Source: Bugulina stolonifera (Eukaryota > Bryozoa > Gymnolaemata > Cheilostomatida > Bugulidae). From it: a DNA stretch of 64,000 nucleotides. Where the stretch lies: positions 5,837,504 through 5,901,503 of the forward strand of contig OW285191.1 in assembly GCA_935421135.1 (NCBI GenBank), read 5' to 3'. The notes beneath the pieces are model-generated. The model was given only the letters and a program-made list of their open reading frames with translations, did not search any database and was not told where the DNA came from. Position 1 is the stretch's first letter; every line of letters starts with the position of its first letter. Below are positions 34,003 through 44,276 of the stretch, piece after piece. The translations under genes and the position numbers were made by a program.

Positions 34003-35268
34003 AGATCAAAATAGAGAGTATGACAGCTGGTGCCTTCTGGTGGATTAGGCATATCTTGTTTTGCTGCAGGTTCACCAGGTATCTGCAGGCTCTATACTAT
34101 GACCTGTTTCGAAGAAAGTCATCTATAACTATAAATTTATAGATGTACGTGTATGACCATACATGATACTTGGTTACAATAACTTACCCTAATTACATGT
34201 ATCATTGTCATGAAGTAAATAATATATTATGATAAAATAATAATTATCATTGTTTTGTAGCAGTCTGAAATTAAATAAAAGTCAAGTGAATCATAGATGT
34301 GTGGGACTAAATTTTATACTGAATTTAATGAATGGTTACTTGTAAAGTCATAAACTGTAGATACAACCAAATTATATAGGCCAATATATAACTAGTATTA
34401 ATATGTTACTATGATGTGCATTAACATTATTCCTGTATGAATAAAATATAGAAATAACTAGTCTATAAGACTATAATTAATAACAAAAATTATCTAATAT
34501 TGATATTGTATTGACTTGATGACAACAAATAATATTATTTGCCATTTTCTATTTTATAACAACATTTTAACTAAATGAAACTAAAACTAAACTAAGGTAA
34601 CTATAGAAAAATCATTATTCATGATCATCTCATGGTATTATTATCAAATTATACTTTAAAAATATTTTATATCATTTAGTTTACTTTATCAATTATATTT
34701 ATTATAATTATTATAATTATTGATTTATTGTAAATAGTAAATACTCAACAACATTGAACATATGAAATATAGTTTGATCAGTTGTTGTACCTGTAAGGTT
34801 GTGTATTTGAATCCATGTTATCATCTCAGCTACACAGTGTTGATATTAATCTATACAGTTAAAAATGCTGAGCTACAATGTACATGTGAATGTTATGCAA
34901 ATTTTACAATAGCTGACCGCGCTTTGGATGTATCTTATGTAGCCCTATTATTTGGCATTTTTATCTATCGTTATTACTATTCACAAGAGAGCTTTACTAC
35001 AATAATATTACGATTGCTTTAGGATTATGCATAGCTTATGACAAAAGACTTATTTCTCCAGCTTAGCTGATTGCAATTGAGGGCTATACGCTGCACCCAC
35101 TAAGATGATAGGTTCGACAGGCTATTCTAAAATGACCGCTGTGGAGTCGCTACATTTTTCATTCAGCACTTCAATACGTCATGAATTGCCGAAGAAGAAA
35201 GCAATTGTTTTTTTTCATCCATTATGGCTGCCAATGTATTACATTTACATATAATATTTTAAATGTTG
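34003..35268. other. Right interior of the TTAA unit
   Basis: Very AT-rich. A plus-strand frame at 34762-35022 (86 codons, Cys/Tyr-rich) has no recognisable domain and is probably chance. Confidence 0.45.
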
Positions 35269-35373
35269 TTTTCCGGCACTATGGCTTACATAAATGTTAA
35301 CAGATGCTAATAAGACTTTGTTTTAGTTTATTTGTAAGGGTTTCATGGTTCTGCCATGCAAGAAAATCTTTAA

Positions 35374-36477
35374 GGAATATTTAGTACTTTAGAGTTTAGT
35401 TCAGTTTTATCCACATTTTTTACATTGTACAGTTGTACCTATAATTGCCACCTTTCCTTCTACACAACTGTCTATTAAGGAGGCTCTATGTTCTAGCGTA
35501 GTGTCAGAAATGACTGTATCAATTTAACTGATGTGCATATGAATAATGCAAGAATGCATAATACGAGTATTTACAAACAACAACAGCACCCATGTTTGCT
35601 AGATAGAAAAAACTTTGCTCTGCAGTTTTAAACGTTGTTTAAAAACACTTGTAATATAATATTATGTAATACATGTATGTCCTTTTTCCAGGTAAAAAAG
35701 AGATAATTTCGCTAGAAAGAAGTGGGTTTTTAAAAATACAATGAATTGTTATTAGAAATAGCTGTCTATAGTCGGAAGGTAGTACAAAATGATAGCAGAC
35801 AGCAAAAGTAGCCCAACTACATGAGCATGTTGTGCAGTTGCCTATTAATATGTGCTAAGCAGTTTTTTCTCAAATATTTTATCAAGTAGTTTTGCTGGCA
35901 CGGTCATCCTAACAGAACTCAGACTATATCGGAGTGGTAGGTACAAAATACCATTAGTGTGTGATTTAAACTTTTAATCCAAGTACATTTATTTCAACTA
36001 ATAGCAAAACTTTTTATTTTATCAAAATCTCCAATTCAATAACATAATCAATTTGCTTACTCTTATACATGTACATTACCGCTAGCTGACTACTGGCGGT
36101 GGCTAATGGATGTATAGACACATAGATGCATATTAGCCCACCTTCTATAATATTTGTTGCTACTGGATGTTGCCAGTGTTTGAGGTTTCGCATATATTGT
36201 TGCATAATGTACATCATGAAGATCAGATAATACTATTCTACAAAACATGCAAGTCTACGTTGACTGAGGTAATTAGACATTGGTTGATGACAGCACTTGT
36301 TCTCTCCATTTAGTACTTGGTACACACTGTAAATACCTGTACTCCCTCTGGTCAGCTTGCTAACCCATTAGTAATAAAGCAGAACTCTTAAATTTACATA
36401 ATCCCATAGATTGGCCTGGTATTACATCACCACTTTTAGTATTTGATTATTGGTACTTGAGATGAATTTGTTTGTTG
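35374..36477. other. Intergenic stretch before CTL3
   Basis: No gene recognised. The missing 3' exons of CTL2 were looked for here and not found. Confidence 0.5.
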
Positions 36478-36570
36478 TTGAAATCGATTGTTGCTACTTG
36501 ACTAGATTTAAATCTAATAAATGCACTGTTGGTCTCTGATAATCATTAATTGGACAGGCACTCTTTAGAT
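36478..36570 (+). promoter_or_regulatory. Conserved CTL upstream region (CTL3)
   Basis: Contains ATTGTTGCTACTTGACTAGA, ATTTAAATC and GGACAGGCACTCTTTAGATA ahead of the ATG, matching CTL1 and CTL2. The GCTGATAGTGTCAGCC block is degraded here. Confidence 0.5.
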
Positions 36571-36768
36571 ATGACCTCAACTTGGTTTCTCTCTTCTTGG
36601 TTGGCAGTTCTGGTGGTGAGTGTGTCATTAATTTTACCGTATGCTACTGCTCCTCTTTAGTTACCTCATTGCCGGTCATGTTGAAAGAATAATATGTCTT
36701 ATTTTACTTTTTATTGTGCGCTATTCTATATTTTTCATTACTCTCACTAGTTTTTAAAGTTACTTTGG

Positions 36769-36814
36769 GGAATTTCAGACAAAAATAGTTTCGTTAGAAG
36801 ATCAGCTATTATAT
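36769..36814 (+). pseudogene. Vestigial PAN exon start in CTL3 intron 1
   Basis: A short stretch (acceptor GGAATTTCAG, then ACAAAAATAGTTTCGTTAGA and AGATCAGCTATTAT) resembles the start of exon 2 and its acceptor. It stops after about 36 bases and is followed by a second copy of intron-1 sequence also seen in CTL2 (GATCTA-ATTTTAGGCTTAGA). This looks like the scar of a partial exon duplication. Confidence 0.6.
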
Positions 36815-37920
36815 TGAGACATGATCTATATTTTAGGCTTAGATTTTTGCTGGTACTACTGTTGATAAAATACTTCAGGTACCACCTTCTTAATACATGT
36901 AGAGATCATAATTTTTAACTTAAGTTAATTTTGGAATTTCAGATGAAAACATTTTCATTAGAAGAACGGCTGTTCAATAGAGCAGACAACTCTACACTCA
37001 ACTCTACATCAGACATATCTACTGTACCTGGAATCAGATCAGATTTACAATGTATGGACTTGTGTGTTCAGAAGAGTAACTGTAAGACTGTAGTCTATGA
37101 TCCTAAGAATAAGACTTGTCAACTCTCTGATTTACTTCCAGTTAATGGCATTATTGAATCAGAGGCTAGGAGTAGAGTTTACAAAGGTATTCTGTATAAT
37201 TTTATATAATATTGGAGGCGATACTATACAATTCAGAGTCATTGTAATGATAGAAACTGCAATACACTAGCTAGACTTTGGCGGATAGATCTGCTCCCTG
37301 TGTGTTCACAGTCTAAGCGCAAAGTCTTTCTAGTGAGAGTACTCAATACATTTGGCCTGAGGTCATGTGAATGCTAATTACAAATCCATAAGTAGTTCAT
37401 ACAATCTAATGCACAACAAAATTGATTGTTTCTCCTATCCCTACAGGAAAGACAATGCCCATCATTGTTATATCTATAAGTGCAGGGATGTTGGAGGTTA
37501 AATGTTTCTTGTTACATGTCAGCTTTTCATGGCTACCAAAGTATGCATACACTTTATATTTTGGGTATTACAAGGCTATAGATGTTTTACATAGTATCTA
37601 TTTTATTTTAGCTCTACCATGTCCAGTGAACCACTTTTACCATCCATACTCGGATACCTGTATCAGATTAGTAAGAGAAGATTTATCTTGGCGTAAAGCC
37701 AAGAAAAGTTGCGCTGTCGCTGGAGAAAGTCTAATAAAGCTTGATACAATAGAAGCTTCAAAGTGGCTGAGAAATTATTTTGAGTTGCAGAATATGGAAG
37801 GAGGTCCAAACTCTTTAGGTAGGCCTATAGCATTCGAACTGCAGAAAACTATAATTTTAGGAAAATTCTTAAGGGTGTATAATTTCAATGGGTGTTGTTA
37901 TTAACAAGCTTTATTTAAAT

Positions 37921-38370
37921 CAGGGGTTCCCAATCTTTTTCAGCCTAAGCACCCCTTAGCAGTCATGTAGCAAACAACGTGCCCCTTTGTAAAACTGTGT
38001 TTAATCAAGGATATCTTTGGTTTAATTTGATTAATAATACATTATCAAAATGCTTCACTTAAATAGGTAGATACTTGTAAATGCAGCATGGTATAAAATG
38101 TTTATGCCTCAATTATTTAACTACATGACGTATATCTATGCAATATAACTTTCATCGACTTTAGTGTTTTATGGCTTTCGCACTGGTTTAGCTAAACTTC
38201 ATTCGCATCATTTGACGTTCAGTTCAGTAATAGATAATGGTAATTCATAACTGATAGTCTGTAACTGAAAATTATTGTCAAAATGTATTAAGTTGATAGC
38301 TTGCTTTGTACCTCATAAATTTTTAAAATGTACCCCTAAAGATACATGTACCCCAGGTTGGGAACCCCTG
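37921..38370. mobile_element. 450-bp hAT-type MITE in CTL3 intron 3
   Basis: It begins CAGGGGTTCCCAATC and ends GTTGGGAACCCCTG, the classic hAT end motif. Flanking octamers ATTTAAAT and CCTTAAGT agree at 5 of 8 bases, so the target duplication is decayed. No coding capacity. Confidence 0.8.
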
Positions 38371-38493
38371 CCTTAAGTAGAATAATAGGAAACTGATTGA
38401 ATGTTGCTATATGATATTAGGAAATATAGTTACATGTGCGTTGTGTTGTATATGCATGGAGTTATCTTCTTCTTTGATTGGGCACCTTGTGAG

Positions 38494-39241
38494 TAGAGGT
38501 GGAACGAGACTCGAGATTTCTCGAGTCTCGTATCGACTTGTCTTGTCTCGAAAGTCGTCCTGAGATGGCAATTAGTATTCGAGACTGGTAAACAAATAGC
38601 AGCTAATAATTTTTATGTATAATAAATTAATAATTATAATACAACTAATTGCTAATCAACAATAAATCTATCAAATAGAAAATCGTTATTCAAATTATTT
38701 AGTAATACTGCCTACATGTACATTCCCAGCACTGATTTCCTAGTAATAGCATTGCAGCTAACGCTGAGCTACTAGTCCATCACTACAAGCCATACAGAAT
38801 TACTCTACCACTATGGAATTACTAACGACTGTCAATCAGCACTCCCACAATGCAATGTTATGTCCTTACCAAAAGTTGTCTACTCGTGAGATTATTTCAT
38901 TAAAGGAAACATAACTCCATACTAATTTGTCAAATTGCATTTTATTATTTTAGTACCCATGTACAGTGTACATGCAATGTAATGTACATGGAATACATGT
39001 GCAATATATTTCACAGCCTCCTGTTCAACTTTTATTGAAATGCATAATGATAAAATACAGAGTTTACAGAGTAGCAACTGAAACTATTGGAGTTCTAACA
39101 TGCAGATATATAAAATTTGGCAAACTTTTTAGAAAAATTCCCATGAATCCTAAAACCCAGTCTCGTCTCGTCTCGAACTTTTTAGAAGTAGTGTCTCGAA
39201 TCTCATCTCAAATCCAAAAATGCTGTCTCATTCCACCTCTA
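38494..39241. mobile_element. 748-bp hAT-type MITE in CTL3 intron 3
   Basis: Ends TAGAGGTGGAACGAGAC and GTCTCATTCCACCTCTA are inverted with one mismatch. A perfect 8-bp target duplication CTTGTGAG flanks it (38486-38493, 39242-39249). Subterminal regions are rich in CTCGAGTCTCG and CTCGTCTCG motifs. Non-coding. Confidence 0.88.
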
Positions 39242-39395
39242 CTTGTGAGGTATTGCTAGGCTGCTGGTGACAATAGATATATGTATGTAATTGTTGCTAG
39301 CCTATTTTGTCCACTATTTTTAGGGACAAACAGTTTTCTTTGGATTGGTGGAAGATGCATAAACGATACCAATGAGTTTGAATGGTATGGCAGCA

Positions 39396-40104
39396 GTAGT
39401 ATAGTCAGTGCACTTCTAGACAGACACGCACTCATTGACCCCTGTTTTCAACCAATCACAAGCCGGTATTTCCGATTTCAACCAATCACAGAAGAGCACA
39501 AAAATTTTGCACACGACCTTGCCAAGGTCACCCCAAAATCCCCCCTTCTGATTGGTCGAAAAAACATTTGCACACTTGACCCCGAACCCGGCCACGACCC
39601 CTTCCCTCCCTCCTTCCCGCCCTCCTCCCCCTCCCCCACCTCCCACTCCTCCCCCACTCCCCGCCACCGCCCTCGTCCCGTCCGCGCCACCGCCGTCGCC
39701 GCCGCCGCCACCGCCGCCCTCACCGCCGCCGTCGCCGCCGCCACCACCGCCCTCACCGCCGCCGCCGCCACCGCCGCCACAACCGCCACCGCCGCCACCG
39801 CCGCCACCACCACCGCCGCCGCCGCCGCCACCGCCGCCGCCGCCATCACCGTCATCACCGCCACCCCTCCTCCACCGCCGCCCACCCTCCCCCCGCAACC
39901 CCCACTCACCCGAACGACCGATCGTTTGAGGCGGTCAAGCCGCGTCCGCCCACGTTGCGTGCGGCGCCGACCGTACACGTGGAGGCGACGCCGGTGCCCC
40001 GTATCCACCGGGCCAAGCGACTAGGCAGCGGCCCGCCGCTTCTCCCGAGCCCTCCACTCGAAAAGCTTGTGATCTAAACGAGCGAATTCGGCTGCGCTTC
40101 GCCT
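39396..40104. repeat. Left terminal inverted repeat of the 9.1-kb element
   Basis: About 709 bp matching 47765-48480 inverted. The outer 200 bp is unique sequence with a duplicated AACCAATCACA motif. About 39600-39900 is dominated by CCG/CCA triplets (very high GC), and the inner part is unique GC-rich sequence. Open frames through it are Pro-, Ala- or Gly-rich by-products of the triplets. Confidence 0.9.
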
Positions 40105-41060
40105 ACGGCTCTCATTAGCGATAAGAAGAAGTACTACGGAAGGCTTGGTTTCAGCGATAAGAAGAAGTACTACGGAAGGTTTGGTTTATGATGCGCATTG
40201 CATTGTTAATAAAGAAATGTGTAAAGTCTTGGCTATAAATATACTGATGGGAAGAAGGGTTGTTTCTATGATATACATTGTATTGACAACAAAGAACCGT
40301 GTGCATGTGTTAAGTCAGCATATATAATACATTAAATAAACTTTTCGCAATGGTGACAATAGAATGAATAAAAGATTGTGTACACGTGTTAAAACACAAT
40401 TGAAAGAATAAAAGACACATATTTAAAAGAGTATGTCATATCTGTTATTAGCAAGGAAGTCTGTGTGCATGTGTTAAGACAGTGTATATTATACATTAGA
40501 TAAACTTTTCACAATAGTAGCAATAGAATAAATAAAAGGTTGTGTGCATGTGTTAAGTCAGCATTATGTAATATATTAAATAAACTTTTCACAATAGTAG
40601 CAATAGAATAAATAAAAGATTGAGTGTATGTGTTAAGTCAGCATTATGTAATACATTAAATACACTTTTTACAACACTAGCAATAGAATGAATAAAAAAG
40701 CTACATATGTAAAGGAGTATGTCATAGCTATTGTTAGCAAGAAAAGTCTGTGTACATGTGTTAAGGGCAGCATATATAATACATTAAATAAACTTTTCAC
40801 AATAGTAGCAATAGAATAAATAAAGATTGTGTACACATGTTGAAATATCATTATAATATGATTTAAACACAATTGAAAGAATAAAAGACACATATGTAAA
40901 GGAGTATGTCATAGCTATTATAGCAAGAGACAGCTGTGTGCATGTGTTAAGTCAGCACATATAATACATTAAATAAACTTTTTACAATAGTAGCAATAGA
41001 ATGTATAAAAGGATGTGTATAAGTGTTAGAATACCATTATATAATAATTTAAAAAAATAA
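40105..41060. repeat. Left subterminal repeat array
   Basis: First a short duplication (GCGATAAGAAGAAGTACTAC, twice near 40118 and 40155). Then about six copies of a unit of roughly 80 bp spaced irregularly to 41040: GTGTGCATGTGTTAAGTCAG, ATACATTAAATAAACTTTT, CACAATAGTAGCAATAGAAT. Some copies alternate with AAGAATAAAAGACACATA / GAGTATGTCATA blocks. The right arm carries two of these units inverted. Subterminal arrays often serve as transposase binding sites; here they may also act as gene 3' ends. Confidence 0.85.
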
Positions 41061-41182
41061 TTTTAAAAAATCCTCACTGATTTGCTATCACATAAAAGTA
41101 AATGCAGAGGGAATGAGACACTATAGAGAGAGAGTGGGAGAAAGAGAGTGGGAGAAAAAAGAAAAAAACTAAAGAAAGATGA

Positions 41183-44109
41183 TTAGAGCTTTTCTTCACT
41201 GACTCGAAGGTAAGCTTCAGCTTGTGCTATTACCTCTCTGTGATACCCATTCTTCTTGAGATGAAAAATGGCAGAGCGGTAATACTCAACTGCTCCAGAG
41301 AAAAAAGATGGGGGGAGTCTGCTTCGATCAACTAGTTCACTGACAGTCTCCTCTTCTATGGGGGTAATAGTGGTGGGGGTATTAAGATTGAGTTCAGACG
41401 AACAAGAAGGAGATTGCGAGCTAAGTAGCTCTCTTCCAAAAGAAAGAGAGGGTGAAGCTAAAGAAAAGGAAGAAGTGGTAGTAGTAGAAGTAGTAATAAA
41501 AGTAGGTATTGAAAGACTAGTAATTGTATTATTAGATCTTCCAAGAGAAAAAGAGGGTGAATCTAAGAAAAAGAGTGGAGCAGGTGAAGAGGTGGGAGTA
41601 GAAGTAGGTATCGAAACAGTGGTAACTGTATCATCATATCTTTCAGGAGAATGAGAGAGTGAATGTGAAGAAAAGAGTGGGGGAAAAGAAGCAGTAGAAG
41701 GAGTGGTAGTAATGGTAGTAGTAATAGTAGTAGTTGTAAGAGAAGAAGTAGAGGTGGTAATGTCTCCATTAGTAAGAGAGTTACTGATGGAAGAAGCATC
41801 TGAATCAAAATGATGGTGAGAAGGGAGAGGAAATTGTGAAGAGCACACCCCAGACTTTACAGATCTTTCAGGAGAATGAGAGGGTGAATGTGAAGAAAAG
41901 AGTGGAGGAAAAGAAGTAGTAGAAGGAGTAGTAGTAATAGTAGTAGTTGTAAGAGAAGAAGTAGAGATGGTAATGTCTCCATTAGTAAGAGAGTTACTGA
42001 TGGAAGAAGCATCTGAATCAAAATGATGGTGAGAAGGGAGAGGAAATTGTGAAGAGCACACCCCAGACTTTAAAGAGAATGGAGTAGTAGACATCCCCTT
42101 AAAGAAGGGAGGGTATACTACCCCACCAACAGTTGTTGGAGTGTATGCGGGGATGAGTATTTTGGAAGGTGGAGAGTGACCAGTGACCCTTTGCAAAAAG
42201 GATATGGTCTTTTTTAATGAATAGATATCGGTTAGAAAGCGTGTGTTGAATGAGATGTGTCGGTGACAGGGCTTTCCATCAATATGATGATTAGATGGAA
42301 AGTTGTAGTGTCTATTCATCCCCTCATCATCTACTGTTATGTGATAGCAAAAACAGATTCGGAGCAAAAAATGTTGTTGAATGTGGACACCTCGTCGGTG
42401 CCCAACATTCTTATTGCATAAAAAGCAGGGGTCGTCCGATTCAAATGGCTTTGTTAGTGACATCTCCAGTCTTCTTTTTGTCTCATCACTAACAAAGACA
42501 TAGAATCTTAGACCCCCCTTACATATCGACTTTGCTCTGAGTCCTAAAAAAGAAAGAAAATAACAAGAATAAGTGAGAGAGAACATATGACTTACTTGTA
42601 AATCAGAAAAAAAAAAAAAAAGATTCTAAATATACAAATAGATACTAGATCATTCTTACCTATCTCGAACCCATCTACTCCCCCACATCCTTCAAATAAC
42701 GCAATTTCTTCTTCCCCTAGTTCTGTTTCTTTTTCATTCTATAATGTAAATAAAATGTGCAGAGACTAATTAACAAACTACATTAACATAGTTATTTGTA
42801 ATATATGATTTTTGAGGAATTTGATGAAAAAACTAGCACTCTAAGTACTAAGCAAGTCTACTAAAGCCTGTCTATTTACTCACATAAAGAGAAATACATC
42901 ATTAACATAAGAAAACCAGTTGTAATTTATGTTATATTTTTTCACATAAGAAAAGAAAAAAAGTGTCTTATTGATAAAAATAATACATAAGAAAGAAAGT
43001 GCAATACTTATAATAAAAATATCACTAATCTTTAACATCTTAGACATGGTAAGAGACTTATAGAATTAGAGAAAATCATACTATGGCTAATTAACATCTG
43101 GTTTTAAAAAGGAAGTAGTCTCTTTTGACATTCTAGACATGGTAAGAGGCTTATAGTATAAAAAAGTACATCATCATTATGTGTAACTAACATGTACTTC
43201 TGAAGAAATGTCAGTAATCTCCTTTGACATCTTAGAAACCCAACACCATAGTGGATTGAAGGTGTAATGCATGTGTGAACAAATAAGATAATAGACTAAC
43301 CATTTCTGGAGATGGGATTCTTTTCCTCGAGATTCGTCTTCTGTCTTCCGAATCGTACGTAATCATATACTTCATACCTTTCTTTGATGTTTTAATTTTT
43401 CTTATATATTTCTTTCTTTGATATTTAGATGTAGAAGCCTGTAAGTATATGTAGAGTAATAAACATATACCAAAGCATGAGTCAAGTAGATGGAACTACT
43501 AATGCAACATAGTTACTAAAGAAAGAAACACTACAGTGGTATAACCACTTATAATAAAGTTTCTAAGCTCTGGTCACACTGATTGTAGTATAGACAGAGC
43601 AGATCTCTACACACATGCTCTCATGTTGAGAATCAAAACAGTTTAATATATAAGCTTACAACGTTTTTAAGCCCTGGACATACCAAAGGAGAATTATACC
43701 ACTACTAAAATATAATTAGCCCCAATGTTAACTCAAATGAGTAAGTTCATATTAAAATACATATTAAAATAGCTAGGATGTACTAGTATAGCCAGTACAA
43801 GTGGTAATAAACTGTTTTGATACTTATTACACTACTAGTGGTATAACTACTCATATTGAAAACAAATCTCACAACATATAAAGCTTCTAAGCTCCGGTCA
43901 CACAAATTGTAGTATAGACAGATCAGATCTCTACATACTTGCTCTCATGTTGAGAATCAAAACAGTTTAATACATAAGCTTACAAAGTTTCTAAGCTCTG
44001 GTCATACCAAGGGAGTATTATATCACTACTAAAGTAGAATTAGTCCCAATGTTAACTCAAATGAGTAAATTCATACTAAAATACATATTAAAATAAGTTT
44101 ACTCACCAT
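41183..44109 (-). CDS. Gene B of the 9.1-kb element: unrecognised ~526-aa protein
   Basis: Predicted minus-strand exons: 44109-44107 (ATG directly before GTGAGT), 43438-43301, 42738-42660 and 42543-41183, joining in frame to 526 aa. The N-terminus is basic (SKYQRKKYIRKIKTSKK) with RRRISRKR. A Cys/His-rich segment near 113-141 (CFLC, H122, H127, H131, CFC, H141) could bind zinc. Then comes a long Ser/Thr/Pro region that includes a tandem 71-codon duplication (SGVCSSQFPLPSHHHF twice, DNA 41808-42073) and SHSPER motifs, and a helical C-terminus. I recognise no family. It is spliced and divergent from gene A. The first exon (ATG only) is the weakest part; translation could instead begin at a later Met in exon 2. 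Confidence 0.65.
43557..44097. repeat. Duplicated ~215-bp block in gene B intron 1
   Basis: 43557-43770 and about 43880-44097 are diverged direct copies sharing TTCTAAGCTC-GGTCACAC, CTCTCATGTTGAGAATCAAA, CAGTTTAATA and CCCAATGTTAACTCAAATGA. The second copy abuts the start exon. Non-coding. Confidence 0.8.
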
Positions 44110-44189
44110 ATTAATTGTTGAGTGATGTTTATTCAGAGAAATTAGTAAATATCCACAGAGTTGCAAGTCTTTACTAGGTGGTTGAGTGG

Positions 44190-44245
44190 TAATGATAAAA
44201 ATCCTCTCTCACGCTTGCTTTTATGGAAATCTCTGTCCAATCAGA
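44190..44245 (-). promoter_or_regulatory. Gene B putative promoter
   Basis: On the minus strand a CCAAT-box inverse (CTGATTGG, plus 44237-44244) is followed by a TATA-like CCATAAAAGC (plus 44217-44226), then about 110 bp of possible 5' UTR to the ATG at 44109. Spacing is normal for a TATA promoter. It faces away from the gene A promoter across the minisatellite. Confidence 0.55.
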
Positions 44246-44276
44246 AGTGATTTGCCTTTTTTTAGTCTGATTTATT

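Larger units (their letters stand above)
27157..35369. mobile_element. 8.2-kb unit with 101-bp TIRs and TTAA target sites
   Basis: Terminal inverted repeats of 101 bp (27157-27257 and 35269-35369) differ at about two positions and start AGATTTTCTTGCATGGCAGA. TTAA flanks each side (27153-27156, 35370-35373), the signature of piggyBac and Kolobok elements. Weaker inverted similarity continues past the TIRs for about 100 bp. Excluding the nested Harbinger element, about 3.6 kb of interior remains, and I see no piggyBac-type transposase there. Probably a non-autonomous TTAA element; two independent MITE ends in opposite orientation are possible but less likely given the matching TTAA. Confidence 0.7.

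Noticed and set aside
34762..35022. Possible gene of the TTAA element
   Set aside because: 86 codons in very AT-rich DNA with no domain or splice context.
39416..40024. Pro-, Ala- and Gly-rich open frames on both strands in the left TIR (and their mirror images at 47845-48460)
   Set aside because: By-products of CCG/CCA triplet runs; open in all frames and on both strands.
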